Below are positions 42,846 to 52,048 of a DNA stretch of 64,000 bases, one piece after another. Below the pieces are notes generated by a model. It did no database searches. It was not told the origin of the DNA and worked only from the letters and a program-made list of their open reading frames with translations. Position numbers and translations under genes: made by a program. Position 1 is the stretch's first letter; every line of letters begins with the position of its first letter. Source of the DNA: Pannonibacter phragmitetus_B (GTDB taxonomy: Bacteria; Pseudomonadota; Alphaproteobacteria; Rhizobiales; Stappiaceae); contig NZ_JBNINT010000001.1 of assembly GCF_050510895.1 (NCBI RefSeq), positions 1,550,001-1,614,000 of the forward strand, given 5' to 3'.

Positions 42846-44531
42846 ATGACCAATCCCCGCCATAACCAGCGTGATATTTTCCCGCCCACCGGCACCACGC
42901 TCAATGCCAAAAGCTGGCTGACCGAAGCGCCCTTGCGCATGCTGATGAACAACCTGCACCCGGATGTGGCCGAAAACCCGCATGCGCTGGTGGTCTATGG
43001 TGGCATTGGCCGTGCGGCGCGCACCTGGGATGATTTTGACCGCATCGTCGCGGCGCTGAAGGCGCTGGAAGACAACGAGACGCTGCTGGTGCAGTCTGGC
43101 AAGCCGGTTGGCGTGTTCCGCACCCATGCGGATGCGCCGCGTGTGCTGATTGCCAATTCCAACCTTGTGCCGCACTGGGCCACCTGGGACCATTTCAACG
43201 AACTCGACAAGAAGGGACTGGCCATGTACGGCCAGATGACCGCCGGCTCTTGGATCTATATCGGCACGCAAGGCATCGTGCAGGGCACCTATGAGACCTT
43301 CGTGGAGGCCGGGCGCCAGCACTATGGCGGCAATCTCAAGGGCAAGTGGATCCTGACCGGCGGCCTCGGCGGCATGGGCGGGGCGCAGCCGCTGGCCGCT
43401 GTCATGGCCGGTGCCTGCTGCCTTGCGGTGGAATGCGACGAGACCCGCGCCGACTTCCGCATTCGTACCCGCTATGTGGACGAAAAGACCCATTCGCTGG
43501 ACGAGGCGCTGGCGATGATCGACCGCTGGACCAAGGCAGGCGAGGCGAAGTCCGTGGCGCTGATCGGCAATGCGGCGGATGTGTTCCCGGAACTCGTCGC
43601 CCGCATGAAGGCGGGCGGCCCGCGCCCGGATATCGTTACGGACCAGACCTCGGCGCATGACCCGGTGCACGGCTATCTGCCTTCCGGCTGGAGCGTTGCC
43701 GAATGGCGCGCCAAACAGGAGAGCGACCCCAAGGCCGTCGAAAAGGCGGCGCGTGCCTCCATGCGGGTGCATGTGGAGGCGATGGTGGACTTCTGGAACG
43801 CCGGTGTGCCGACCCTCGACTATGGCAACAACATCCGTCAGGTGGCCAAGGACGAGGGGCTGGAGAATGCCTTCGCCTTCCCCGGTTTCGTGCCCGCCTA
43901 CATCCGCCCGCTGTTCTGCCGCGGTGTCGGGCCGTTCCGCTGGTGCGCGCTGTCGGGAGACCCGGAAGATATCTACAAGACCGACCAGAAGGTGAAGGAG
44001 CTGATCCCGGACGATGCTCACCTGCACAACTGGCTGGACATGGCGCGTGAGCGCATTGCCTTCCAGGGGCTGCCGGCTCGCATCTGCTGGGTGGGGCTTG
44101 GCCTGCGCCATAAGCTCGGCCTTGCCTTCAATGAAATGGTGCGCAACGGTGAGCTGAAGGCGCCCATCGTCATCGGGCGCGATCATCTTGATTCAGGCTC
44201 CGTTGCCTCGCCCAACCGCGAGACGGAAGCCATGAAGGACGGTTCGGACGCAGTGTCCGACTGGCCGCTTCTGAACGCGCTGCTCAACACTGCGAGCGGA
44301 GCCACCTGGGTGTCGCTGCATCACGGCGGCGGCGTCGGCATGGGCTTTTCGCAGCATTCCGGCATGGTGATCTGCTGCGACGGCACGGAAGCTGCTGACC
44401 GGCGCATCGCCAATGTGCTGTGGAACGACCCGGCAACCGGCGTCATGCGCCACGCGGATGCGGGCTACGAGATCGCCCTTGATTGCGCCCGCGAGAACGG
44501 ACTTAACCTGCCTGCTATCCTGAAAGATTGA
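42846..44531 (+). CDS. hutU: Urocanate hydratase
   Basis: Adds water to urocanate to give imidazolonepropionate, using tightly bound NAD+ as electrophile. 561 residues from the ATG at 42846, with GGAGAGGAAAC just upstream. Visible are NAD-binding GGLGGMGGAQPLAAVMAGA, the signature RPLFCRGVGPFRWCALSGDP with its catalytic Cys, and GGGVGMGFSQHSGMVIC. The gene is unbroken. It is followed directly by the TRAP transporter. Confidence 0.97.
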   Translation: MTNPRHNQRDIFPPTGTTLNAKSWLTEAPLRMLMNNLHPDVAENPHALVVYGGIGRAARTWDDFDRIVAALKALEDNETLLVQSGKPVGVFRTHADAPRVLIANSNLVPHWATWDHFNELDKKGLAMYGQMTAGSWIYIGTQGIVQGTYETFVEAGRQHYGGNLKGKWILTGGLGGMGGAQPLAAVMAGACCLAVECDETRADFRIRTRYVDEKTHSLDEALAMIDRWTKAGEAKSVALIGNAADVFPELVARMKAGGPRPDIVTDQTSAHDPVHGYLPSGWSVAEWRAKQESDPKAVEKAARASMRVHVEAMVDFWNAGVPTLDYGNNIRQVAKDEGLENAFAFPGFVPAYIRPLFCRGVGPFRWCALSGDPEDIYKTDQKVKELIPDDAHLHNWLDMARERIAFQGLPARICWVGLGLRHKLGLAFNEMVRNGELKAPIVIGRDHLDSGSVASPNRETEAMKDGSDAVSDWPLLNALLNTASGATWVSLHHGGGVGMGFSQHSGMVICCDGTEAADRRIANVLWNDPATGVMRHADAGYEIALDCARENGLNLPAILKD

Positions 44532-44586
44532 GAATAAACAGAAGCAGGCAATTCACGAGTGGAATCAGCAGGATGGAGAACTGAAC

Positions 44587-45687
44587 ATGCAAAGACGCGA
44601 TTTCCTCAAGGCAGCGGGCATCGGTGCGGCGGCAACGGCGACGGGCGCAGCCCTTGCCACCCCGGCCATCGCTCAGGGTATCACCAAGTGGCGCATGGTT
44701 ACCGCATGGCCGAAGAACTTGCCGGGGCCGGGCGTTGCTGCCCAGATGCTGGCAGACCGCATCACCGCCCTTTCGGGCGGGCGTCTGGAGGTTGAACTTT
44801 TCGCGGCCGGTGAAATTGTCCCAGGTCCCGGCGTGTTCGACGCCGTAGCTGAAGGCACCGCGGAGATTTACCACGCGGTTCCGGCTTACTGGGGCTCCAA
44901 GTCCAAGGGCATCCTGCTGTTCGGTTCCCAGCCGCTGGGCCTCACTGCCATCGAGCAGATCGGCTGGCTGATGCAGGGCGGCGGTCAGGCGCTCTATGAC
45001 GAGATGTATGGCCGCTTCGGCCTGAAGCCGTTCCTGTGCGGCAACTCCGGTCCGCAGTGGTTCGGCTGGTTCCGCAATGAAATCAAGACGGTGGATGACC
45101 TCAAGGGTCTGAAGTACCGCACCACCGGCCTCAACTCGGAAGTCTGCGCCAAGCTGGGCATGGCGGTGGAAGCCATGTCGGGACCGGCCATGTTCCAGGC
45201 GCTGCAGTCCGGCGCGCTGGACGCGGGCGAATTCATCGGCCCGTGGTCTGACAGCGCCCTTGGCCTGCAGCAGGTGGCCAAGAACTATTACGCGCCGGGT
45301 GTTGGCGAGCCGGGCTCGGCGGAAGAATGCGCCGTCAACATGAAGGCTTGGGATGCACTGCCGGATGACCTGAAGCAGGCGGTCGCCTATGCGGCTGAAA
45401 GCCTCTACAATCCGGTGCTCACCGAATACAACACCAAGCACGCCATGGCTTTGCGCGAGCTGACCGCCAACCAGGGCGTCACCGTGCGCAAGCTGCCGGA
45501 CGAGATCGTCATCGCCATGGGTAATGCCATGGGCGAAGTGGTCAAGGAACTGCGCGAAAGCGATGACGAGCTGGTGCGCAAGATCACCGAGAGCTTCCTT
45601 GAGTACCGCAAGCTGATGGTCGAATACATGCCCTATGCGGACGCCGGTCAGATGAACGCCCGCGGCCTCGACTACAACTACGGCTGA
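44587..45687 (+). CDS. TRAP transporter substrate-binding protein (DctP-type) in the hut operon
   Basis: A 366-residue periplasmic binding protein. It begins MQRRDFLKAAGIGAAATATG and ends its leader ATPAIAQG, a twin-arginine signal cleaved near residue 30. DctP-fold landmarks follow: LPGPGVAAQMLADRITALSG, the Arg-containing strand GLKYRTTGLNSEVCAKLG, and ALDAGEFIGPWSDSALGL. The Tat signal and length resemble the TakP-like subgroup (2-oxoacid/mandelate-type binders). Position between hutU and hutD, with dctQ and dctM following, argues for a histidine-, urocanate- or imidazole-related ligand; that is inference from context. Confidence 0.88.
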   Translation: MQRRDFLKAAGIGAAATATGAALATPAIAQGITKWRMVTAWPKNLPGPGVAAQMLADRITALSGGRLEVELFAAGEIVPGPGVFDAVAEGTAEIYHAVPAYWGSKSKGILLFGSQPLGLTAIEQIGWLMQGGGQALYDEMYGRFGLKPFLCGNSGPQWFGWFRNEIKTVDDLKGLKYRTTGLNSEVCAKLGMAVEAMSGPAMFQALQSGALDAGEFIGPWSDSALGLQQVAKNYYAPGVGEPGSAEECAVNMKAWDALPDDLKQAVAYAAESLYNPVLTEYNTKHAMALRELTANQGVTVRKLPDEIVIAMGNAMGEVVKELRESDDELVRKITESFLEYRKLMVEYMPYADAGQMNARGLDYNYG

Positions 45688-45748
45688 GCCATCTCCTCCG
45701 GCGCGGGGTAAAAGCCGCGCCGGGGCGTTTCCAAAGTGCCGCAGCATC

Positions 45749-45772
45749 CCTCTCCCCCTCAAGGGGGAGAGG
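45749..45772. repeat. G/C-tract palindrome, REP-like or attenuator
   Basis: Perfect 11-base arms CCTCTCCCCCT / AGGGGGAGAGG separated by CA, in the 252-base gap between the TRAP binding protein and the permease genes. Similar palindromes recur between rhizobial genes. It could reduce read-through so that the binding protein is made in excess. No U-tract follows. Confidence 0.5.
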
Positions 45773-45939
45773 AGTTGGAGTCTGACTGGCAATCCGTTGT
45801 AAACACCACCCTCAAGGGGGCGGACGGGTCACTTTCCCGGATAGAACCCTCAAGTCCGAGCGGGTTTGAACAGTGTTGTGAAGCGAAAACAAATATGACC
45901 AGGGCGGCAAACGTCCGCAGCAGCAGGGGATGAAGGGGA

Positions 45940-46440
45940 ATGGAACGGCTTGCCAATGTGCTGGACGGGTTCAGCAAGGCCGTCGGCGCAGTGACGATCT
46001 GGTTTGCGCTGGCAATGGTGCTGCTGCAGTTCGTCATCGTGCTGCTGCGCTATGTGTTCGGCTACAGCTCGATCTTCCTCAACGAAGGCGTGCTTTATCT
46101 GCATGCCAGCGTTTTCATGCTGGGAGCGGGCTACACGCTGATGGTCAATGGCCATGTGCGGGTGGACATCTACTACGCACGCATGACGGCACGCGGACAG
46201 GCGGTGATCGACCTGTTCGGCCATGTGGTGCTGCTGGGGGCGTCTCTTGTGATGCTGCTGGTCTATTCCTGGCCTGGTATCTTGCGCTCCTGGTCCATTC
46301 TCGAAGGTCCTATTTCCGTAGGCGGCATTCCTGCATCCTTCCTGTTGAAGAGCCTCATTCCGGTGTTCTGCATCCTGCTGCTCCTTCAGGGCTGCGCGGC
46401 CTTCCTGCGTGACTGCCTCAAGCTGCGGAGTGCCGCGTGA
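45940..46440 (+). CDS. TRAP transporter small permease subunit (DctQ-type)
   Basis: A 166-residue membrane protein with four predicted helices (VTIWFALAMVLLQFVIVLLR; LHASVFMLGAGYTLMVNGH; LFGHVVLLGASLVMLLVYSW; IPVFCILLLLQGCAAFL). VNGHVRVDIYYARM is the usual DctQ loop motif. It overlaps the large permease gene by four bases (ATGA/TGATG type), so production is coupled. With the binding protein 250 bases upstream it forms a complete sodium-driven TRAP importer. Confidence 0.92.
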   Translation: MERLANVLDGFSKAVGAVTIWFALAMVLLQFVIVLLRYVFGYSSIFLNEGVLYLHASVFMLGAGYTLMVNGHVRVDIYYARMTARGQAVIDLFGHVVLLGASLVMLLVYSWPGILRSWSILEGPISVGGIPASFLLKSLIPVFCILLLLQGCAAFLRDCLKLRSAA

Positions 46441-47984
46441 TGCCGCTCGATATCCTGATGTTCGCCGCGCTGATCGGTTTCATTCTGCTCGGCTATCCAG
46501 TTGCCTTCACTATTGCCGGTGTGGCCACGGGCTTTGCGCTGCTCGGCTTCGCGCTGGGTGATTTCAACCTGTCGCTGATGGGTGCGCTCGGCCAGCGCTT
46601 CTTTGCGGTGCTCACCAATCCGGTGCTGACCGCCATTCCGCTCTTCGTGCTGATGGGCGTGATCCTGGAGAAAAGCCGGATTGCCGAAGACCTGCTGGAG
46701 ACCATGGGCCGCCTGTTCGGCACCATGCGCGGCGGGCTTGGCGTGTCCGTGGTGCTGGTCGGGGCGCTGCTGGCGGCCTCCACCGGCATCGTCGGGGCAA
46801 CGGTGGTCGCCATGGGCATGATTGCCCTGCCGGCGATGCTGCGCAATGGCTACAATCCGCGCCTGTCGGCGGGCCTTATCTGCGCTTCGGGCACGCTCGG
46901 CCAGATCATCCCGCCCTCAACGCTCTTGATCATTCTCGCCGATGTCATGTCCTCGGCCTTTCAGCAGGCGCAATACAAGCAGGGCAAGTTCTCCATCGAG
47001 ACCATCTCCGTCGGTCAGACCTTTGCCGCCGCGCTTGTGCCGGGGCTGCTGCTTGTGGCGCTCTACATCGGCTATGTGCTTCTGCGCGCTTGGCTGGTGC
47101 CGGGCGATGCGCCTGCCATGAAGGAGCTGGACCGCAAGGCCACACGCGGCGAGGTGATGGGCGCGATCCTGCCTGCCGTCATCCTCATCGTCGCGGTGCT
47201 GGGCGCCGTGCTCTTCGGCGTTGCCTCACCAAACGAGGCTGCATCCGTGGGCGCAGTTGGTGCCATTCTGCTGGCCGGTTACAAGCAGGGCGGTCCGAAG
47301 CGGCTGATCCTCGGCGGTGCCATTGCGCTGTTCCTGCTGGTGCTTGCTGCTGGGTATTATCCTGTGCGGCTGCAGCGCTCGGATGCCGGGCTGCTGGAAT
47401 ATGCCGTTGCCGGTGTCTATGCGCTCCTCGCCCTGACCGGCCTTGCCGCCGTCGCCATGTCGCTGCGCCAATCCTTTGCCGCCCGCACGCTTATCCCGGC
47501 GCTGACCCAGACCATGGTGGTCACGTCAATGATCTTCGCCACCATCCTGATGGCGTCCTTCTTCTCGCTGGTCTTCGTCGGCCTTGGCGGCGAGCACCGG
47601 GTGGCGGATATTCTGGCCTCCATGCCGGGCGGACCCACGGGCGCGCTGATCTTTGCCATGGCCTTCATCTTCGTGCTCGGCTTCTTCCTCGATTTCGTGG
47701 AAATCGCCGTCATCCTGCTGCCGCTGCTGATCCCGCCGCTGATCCTGATGGGGCATGATCCGGTGTGGCTGGCGGTGCTGATCGCCATCAACCTGCAAAG
47801 CTCATTCCTGACACCGCCCTTCGGCTTCTCCCTGTTCTATCTGCGCGGCGCTGCGCCCAAGGAAGTCACCACGGGCATGATCTATCAGGGCGTCGTGCCT
47901 TTCATCCTGCTGCAGATCCTCGCCATGGCGCTCATCTGGTTTGTGCCGCAAATCGGCACCTTCCTGCCCAAGGTGATGTTCTGA
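46437..47984 (+). CDS. TRAP transporter large permease subunit (DctM-type)
   Basis: A 515-residue polytopic protein of the DctM/ion-transporter superfamily, with about 12-13 helices. Characteristic stretches are IPLFVLMGVILEKSRIAEDL, GALLAASTGIVGATVVAMGM, SGTLGQIIPPSTLLIILADV and, near the end, LQSSFLTPPFGFSLFYLRGA. It is longer than the ~430-residue classic form because of an insertion of extra helices in the middle (about residues 290-350), seen in some alphaproteobacterial TRAP systems. The stop overlaps the hutD start (TGATG). Confidence 0.93.
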   Translation: MMPLDILMFAALIGFILLGYPVAFTIAGVATGFALLGFALGDFNLSLMGALGQRFFAVLTNPVLTAIPLFVLMGVILEKSRIAEDLLETMGRLFGTMRGGLGVSVVLVGALLAASTGIVGATVVAMGMIALPAMLRNGYNPRLSAGLICASGTLGQIIPPSTLLIILADVMSSAFQQAQYKQGKFSIETISVGQTFAAALVPGLLLVALYIGYVLLRAWLVPGDAPAMKELDRKATRGEVMGAILPAVILIVAVLGAVLFGVASPNEAASVGAVGAILLAGYKQGGPKRLILGGAIALFLLVLAAGYYPVRLQRSDAGLLEYAVAGVYALLALTGLAAVAMSLRQSFAARTLIPALTQTMVVTSMIFATILMASFFSLVFVGLGGEHRVADILASMPGGPTGALIFAMAFIFVLGFFLDFVEIAVILLPLLIPPLILMGHDPVWLAVLIAINLQSSFLTPPFGFSLFYLRGAAPKEVTTGMIYQGVVPFILLQILAMALIWFVPQIGTFLPKVMF

Positions 47985-48598
47985 TGGCGGTGCAGCTCAT
48001 CCGCTGGGGCATAGCGCGGGCCATGCCCTGGAAGAACGGCGGCGGCGTCACGCATGAACTCGCCGTTTTCCCGGAAGGGGCAGGGCTTGAGGATTTCGGC
48101 TGGCGGCTTTCGATGGCGGAGGTCGGCAGCGATGGCCCGTTCTCTGCCTTCACCGGCATCGACCGGACGCTGGCGCTGGTGGACGGGGCGGGCATCAGGC
48201 TCGATTTGGGCGCAGGCGGCGAGGCCGTTCTTGATACCCCCGGCGCCTTCACCAGCTTCGACGGCGGGGCTCCCGTGACTGGCCGGCTCATCGATGGCCC
48301 GGTGCTGGATTTCAACGTCATGACCCGGCGCGGGGCTTTCCGTCACTCCATGGAGCGGTTGATGCTAGAAGAGGGCAGAGGTCTCGAATGCTCCGGCCCT
48401 GCATCAGGAGAAACGATCGCGCTGGTCTGCGTGTCAGGCCGTGTCACCGTTACCTTGACCAAGAGCGGCAGAGAGACGCTTCAGCCGCGCGATTGTCTTG
48501 TCATTGCGGATGAAAAAGACGCGCCGCTGTTGCTGGGTGGTGATGGGACTATTTGTCTGGTGCGGCTTGTGCCTGACGCACCCCAGAGCGCGGCCTGA
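47984..48598 (+). CDS. hutD: HutD family protein
   Basis: A 204-residue HutD/Ves cupin-like protein, last cistron of the hut/TRAP operon. HutD-type openings are visible (IRWGIARAMPWKNGGGVTHE, WRLSMAEVGSDGPFSAFTGI), as is VLDFNVMTRRGAFRHSMERL. In Pseudomonas HutD binds formylglutamate and is thought to set an upper limit on hut expression; whether that holds here is inferred. The ATG overlaps the dctM stop. It is convergent with the ROK kinase gene 87 bases on. Confidence 0.9.
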   Translation: MAVQLIRWGIARAMPWKNGGGVTHELAVFPEGAGLEDFGWRLSMAEVGSDGPFSAFTGIDRTLALVDGAGIRLDLGAGGEAVLDTPGAFTSFDGGAPVTGRLIDGPVLDFNVMTRRGAFRHSMERLMLEEGRGLECSGPASGETIALVCVSGRVTVTLTKSGRETLQPRDCLVIADEKDAPLLLGGDGTICLVRLVPDAPQSAA

Positions 48599-48685
48599 GG
48601 ATCTCTCAACCTTGCTTGCCAATCTTGCCGTCCCGGAATTCCGCCTCGCATCAGCCGGGACATCAGGCAGGGGCGTTTTCAGCCT

Positions 48686-49582
48686 TCAATCGTTCCACAG
48701 CCAGGCCGCGCCGCGCACGCCGGAACTGTCGCCGTGAACGGCCTTGCGGATCGGCACGCTGTAAGTGTCGGAGAAGATATAGGGTGCCATGGCGGGGGGC
48801 AGGTCGGTGTAAAGCTCGTCCACATTGGACATGCCGCCGCCGAGCACGAAGACATCCGGGTCCAGGAGATTGGCGGACATGGCCATGGCACGGGCGAGGC
48901 GGCTGACATAGCGTTCATAAGACGCGGTGGCCTCGGCTTCCCCGGCCCGTTTGGCGGCGATGATTTCGTGGCCCTTAAGGTCCCGGCCCGTTGCCATGCG
49001 GTAGTCAAGGGCAAGGCCCGTGCCCGAGCACCAGCGGTCGATTGTGCCGCGGTGGCCAGTCCAGCATTCGGGGCCGGGATATTCTTCTTTCTTCATCCAC
49101 GGCACGGGGATGGCGCCCCATTCGCCGCCGATGCCATTGGCACCGCGATGTGCCTTGCCATCAATGGCGATCCCTGAACCGCAGCCGGTGCCGATGATGA
49201 TGGCATGCACGAAATGCGCGCCCGCGCCCGCGCCGTCCGTCGCCTCGGAGACGGCGAGGCAGTTCGCATCATTCTGGATACGGACCGGACGGCCAAGACG
49301 GGCCTCCAGATCCTTGTCGAGCGGCATGCCGTTCATCCAGGTGGAATTGGCGTTCTTGACGAGGCCGGTACCCGGTGAGATGGAGCCGGGAATGCCGAGG
49401 CCCAGCGTGCCGGTGCGGCCTGTTGCCCTTTCGGCATTGGCGACCAGCAGGGCCACGGCCTCGATGCAGCCGGCGTAGTCATCACGCGGCGTTGGCACCC
49501 GTTCGCGGTAAAGCTCCACCCCGCCGTCATCCAGCGCGATGATTTCCATTTTTGTGCCGCCCCAGTCAATTCCAAGCCGCAT
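48686..49582 (-). CDS. ROK-family sugar kinase, fructokinase-like
   Basis: ~298 residues from the Met at 49582 (MRLGIDWGGTKMEIIALDDG). The ATP phosphate loop is DWGGTK, the catalytic Asp is in RIQNDANCLAVSEATDGAGA, and the ROK signature AIIIGTGCGSGIAIDGKAHR follows. The overall pattern matches Mak-type fructokinases (GGEWGAIPVPWM, then PECWTGHRGTIDRWCSGTGL). The zinc site normally made by GH and CxCGxxGC has lost its His and all but one Cys. The aldolase gene lies 40 bases upstream on the same strand, so the two may phosphorylate and then cleave one sugar. Confidence 0.85.
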   Translation of the reverse strand: MRLGIDWGGTKMEIIALDDGGVELYRERVPTPRDDYAGCIEAVALLVANAERATGRTGTLGLGIPGSISPGTGLVKNANSTWMNGMPLDKDLEARLGRPVRIQNDANCLAVSEATDGAGAGAHFVHAIIIGTGCGSGIAIDGKAHRGANGIGGEWGAIPVPWMKKEEYPGPECWTGHRGTIDRWCSGTGLALDYRMATGRDLKGHEIIAAKRAGEAEATASYERYVSRLARAMAMSANLLDPDVFVLGGGMSNVDELYTDLPPAMAPYIFSDTYSVPIRKAVHGDSSGVRGAAWLWND

Positions 49583-49622
49583 GAGTGTTCCCGTCTTCAT
49601 TCTTCCGCACTGCAATGCCACC

Positions 49623-50326
49623 TCAGGCGCGCTGCAGCGGCATTTCAAAGGCATCGCCCGCATCCGGGTCAAGGTCTTCCGGCTGCTTGCCGTAGTTCTT
49701 GAACTTCCTGATATTCAGCTCAATCTCTTCGGCAGGCAGCAGCACGGGCTCGCCGCAGGAGAGGGCAGACAGATATTGGTCGGCCAGTTCCTCAACACCT
49801 TCAGCGAGGGCGAGCGTCTTCGGCAGGTCCCGGCCGTAGGCGATCTGGCCGTGATTGGCGAGAAGGCAGGCGCGGCGGGGGCCGAGCGCCTCAAGCATGG
49901 CTTCAGACAAGGCGCGGGTGCCGAATGTGGCGTAGGCCGAGCAGGCGATGTGATCACCGCCCGCAATGGCAATCATATAGTGGAACGGTGGAATGGGCCG
50001 GCGCAGGCATGCCAGCGCCGTTGCCCGGGGGAGTGGCTGTGCACCACGGCTCCTGCATCCGGATGGGCGGTGTAGATGTCGAGGTGCATCCGCCACTCGG
50101 AGGAGGGTAGAATGCTACCATGATAGCAGCCCTCCATGTCCATGAAGACAATGTCCTCAAGTGTCAGGCTGTCATAGGCCCGGCCGGATGGAGTGATGAG
50201 GAAGCCGCCCTCGCAGCGGGCACTTACGTTTCCCGAGGTGCCGCGCGTCAGGCCGCGGGTGACAAGTGCCCGTGCCGTAGCAATGACCGCTTGCCGGAGG
50301 GCGGAAGTGCCATGTTCGTGCTGCAT
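49623..50326 (-). CDS. Class II aldolase/adducin family protein (frameshifted)
   Basis: An L-fuculose-phosphate aldolase-like zinc aldolase, ~234 residues when repaired. The first frame has the substrate loop TRGTSGNVSARCEGGFLITP and PSEW-type SSEWRMHLDIYTAHPDAGAV, then the zinc ligands VVHSHSP. Near 50028 a missing C in the C5 run breaks the frame. After repair it reads HSHSPRATALACLRRPIPPF and continues through LLANHGQIAYGRDLPKTLAL (third His region) to the end at 49623. It sits upstream of the ROK kinase in a two-gene unit. Substrate is unknown. Confidence 0.82.
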
Positions 50327-50878
50327 GACGGGGAATCCAGTGTCCTTTCAGAGCTTCCGCCCAAGGGCTTCATTTAAGCCGCACCGCGTCGGCCGGGCAA
50401 GCGTTGCGCTGCGTCGGCGGGCAGCTGCTTTCTCGGAAAACCGGGACAACGGCCCGATTGCGGTGTCGCATTCAGGCTGGTGAATGGCGTTTTGAGACTT
50501 GCAGCAGTTTGCCCGTGGCTGATGCTTTCATGTGCAGGCTAGGAGATGATTTTCTCTGCCTTTTCCTCAGGCAGCAGCCTCAGGGGAAATCCTCCAGAAC
50601 TTCAGCGGCTCCGGAATGGTTCGGTCCGTAAAGTCCTTACCTTGGGAAAAATTTTCCGACATTATTGGGTGTGCGCAAATATTGACGCCTGGCCTGAATA
50701 AAAAACGTTCAAAAAATTCCAATTGCCCCCTTTTGTTGTCTCCATTTTTTTGCTTTCCTAGCGTTCACGATGACGGTTCAAGAGGTCATCACGACGGGGA
50801 CTGCCGGGACATGCTTCTGGCAACAAATGCGTGAGCGGCATAAAATAAAAAGCCGCCCGCATCGCAATTGGGGAACAG
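50327..50878. other. Promoter region of the ABC-transporter operon, no gene seen
   Basis: A 552-base spacer between the divergent aldolase and ABC operons. The half nearer the transporter (about 50640-50760) is markedly AT-rich with several A and T tracts, a likely promoter area. No convincing -35/-10 pair, operator or small gene is identifiable. Confidence 0.4.
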
Positions 50879-51972
50879 ATGGCGAAAAATCGAGGGGCAT
50901 CAGTCCGTTACGAGAGCGTCCAGAAAAGCTATGACGGTGAAAGTCTCGTCGTCAAAAATCTAAATCTGGACATTCCTCCGGGGAGTTTCTCACGATGCTC
51001 GGGCCCTCCGGGTCCGGGAAGACAACATGTCTCATGATGCTTGCCGGGTTTGAGCCTGCAACTCACGGTGAAATATTTCTGAACGACAAGCCAATCAATA
51101 AGGTGCCTCCGCATAAGCGGGGCATCGGTATGGTGTTTCAGAACTATGCGCTCTTTCCGCATATGACAGTTGCCGAGAATCTGGCCTTTCCGCTGCAGGT
51201 GCGCGGGATTTCCAGGGCGGAGCAGGAGGAGAAGGTCAAGCGGGCACTGGAGATGGTGGAACTGGGCAAGCTCGGCGCGCGCCGTCCGGCCCAGCTCTCC
51301 GGTGGCCAGCAGCAGCGCGTGGCCGTGGCGCGGGCACTGGTCTTCGATCCGGAGCTGGTGCTGATGGATGAGCCTCTGGGCGCGCTCGACAAGCAGCTGC
51401 GTGAGCAGATGCAATATGAAATCAAGCACATCCATGAGAACCTCGGTGTCACCGTGGTCTATGTGACCCACGACCAGACCGAAGCTCTCACCATGTCCGA
51501 CCGGGTGGCCGTGTTCAATGACGGTATCATCCAGCAGCTTTCCACGCCGGACATGCTTTACGAGGAGCCGCAGAATTCCTTCGTGGCGCAGTTTATCGGC
51601 GAAAACAACAAGCTCAATGGCACCGTGGCTTCGGTGGACAATGGCTCATGCGAAGTGATGCTGCCCGACGGCACCCGGCTTGTGGCGGACAAGGTGAACG
51701 TGGGCGGCACCGGCGATTTCACCACCGTGTCGCTGCGGCCGGAGCGCGTCGAGCTCGCGCCAGAGAAGCCGATGGACAACATGTTGCAGGGCCGGATCGA
51801 GGAACTGATCTACCTCGGCGACCATATCCGCGTGCGCATGACGGTCTGCGGCAACAGCGAGTTTATCGTCAAGGTTCGCAATCGCGCCGACCGGCGCCAG
51901 CTTGAGACCGGCAGCACCGTGCCGATCGGTTGGGCGAAGAAGGATTGCAAGGCACTGGATGCCGTTGCGTAA
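50879..51972 (+). CDS. Polyamine-type (PotA-like) ABC transporter ATP-binding protein (N-terminal frameshift)
   Basis: ~364 residues from the ATG at 50879 (MAKNRGASVRYESVQKSYDG). A missing G in the G4 run near 50980 splits it: repaired, DIPPGEFLTMLGPSGSGKTT gives Walker A. The rest is in one frame: Q-loop VFQNYALFP, signature LSGGQQQRVAVARAL, Walker B LVLMDEPLGALD, switch His in YVTHDQTEALTM, and a C-terminal TOBE domain (NNKLNGTVASVDNGSCEV). The PotA-type organisation pairs with the PotD, B and C-type genes downstream. Creatinase follows the operon, so the ligand may be creatine or a related guanidino compound. Confidence 0.9.
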
Positions 51973-52048
51973 TATACGGGCAGGCGGAACAGCCTGAACC
52001 TGATCGGCCGGAGAACGGCCCAATGCTCAAAAAAGGGGAGCAGCACTA

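Noticed and set aside
42765..44186. A 473-codon minus-strand frame opposite hutU
   Set aside because: Antisense shadow; hutU is intact and unmistakable on the other strand. The same holds for the long minus frames at 13286-14662 and 57755-59314.
50565..50584. Direct repeat CCTCAGG-N6-CCTCAGG upstream of the ABC operon
   Set aside because: Too short to distinguish from chance and not placed against a recognisable promoter.
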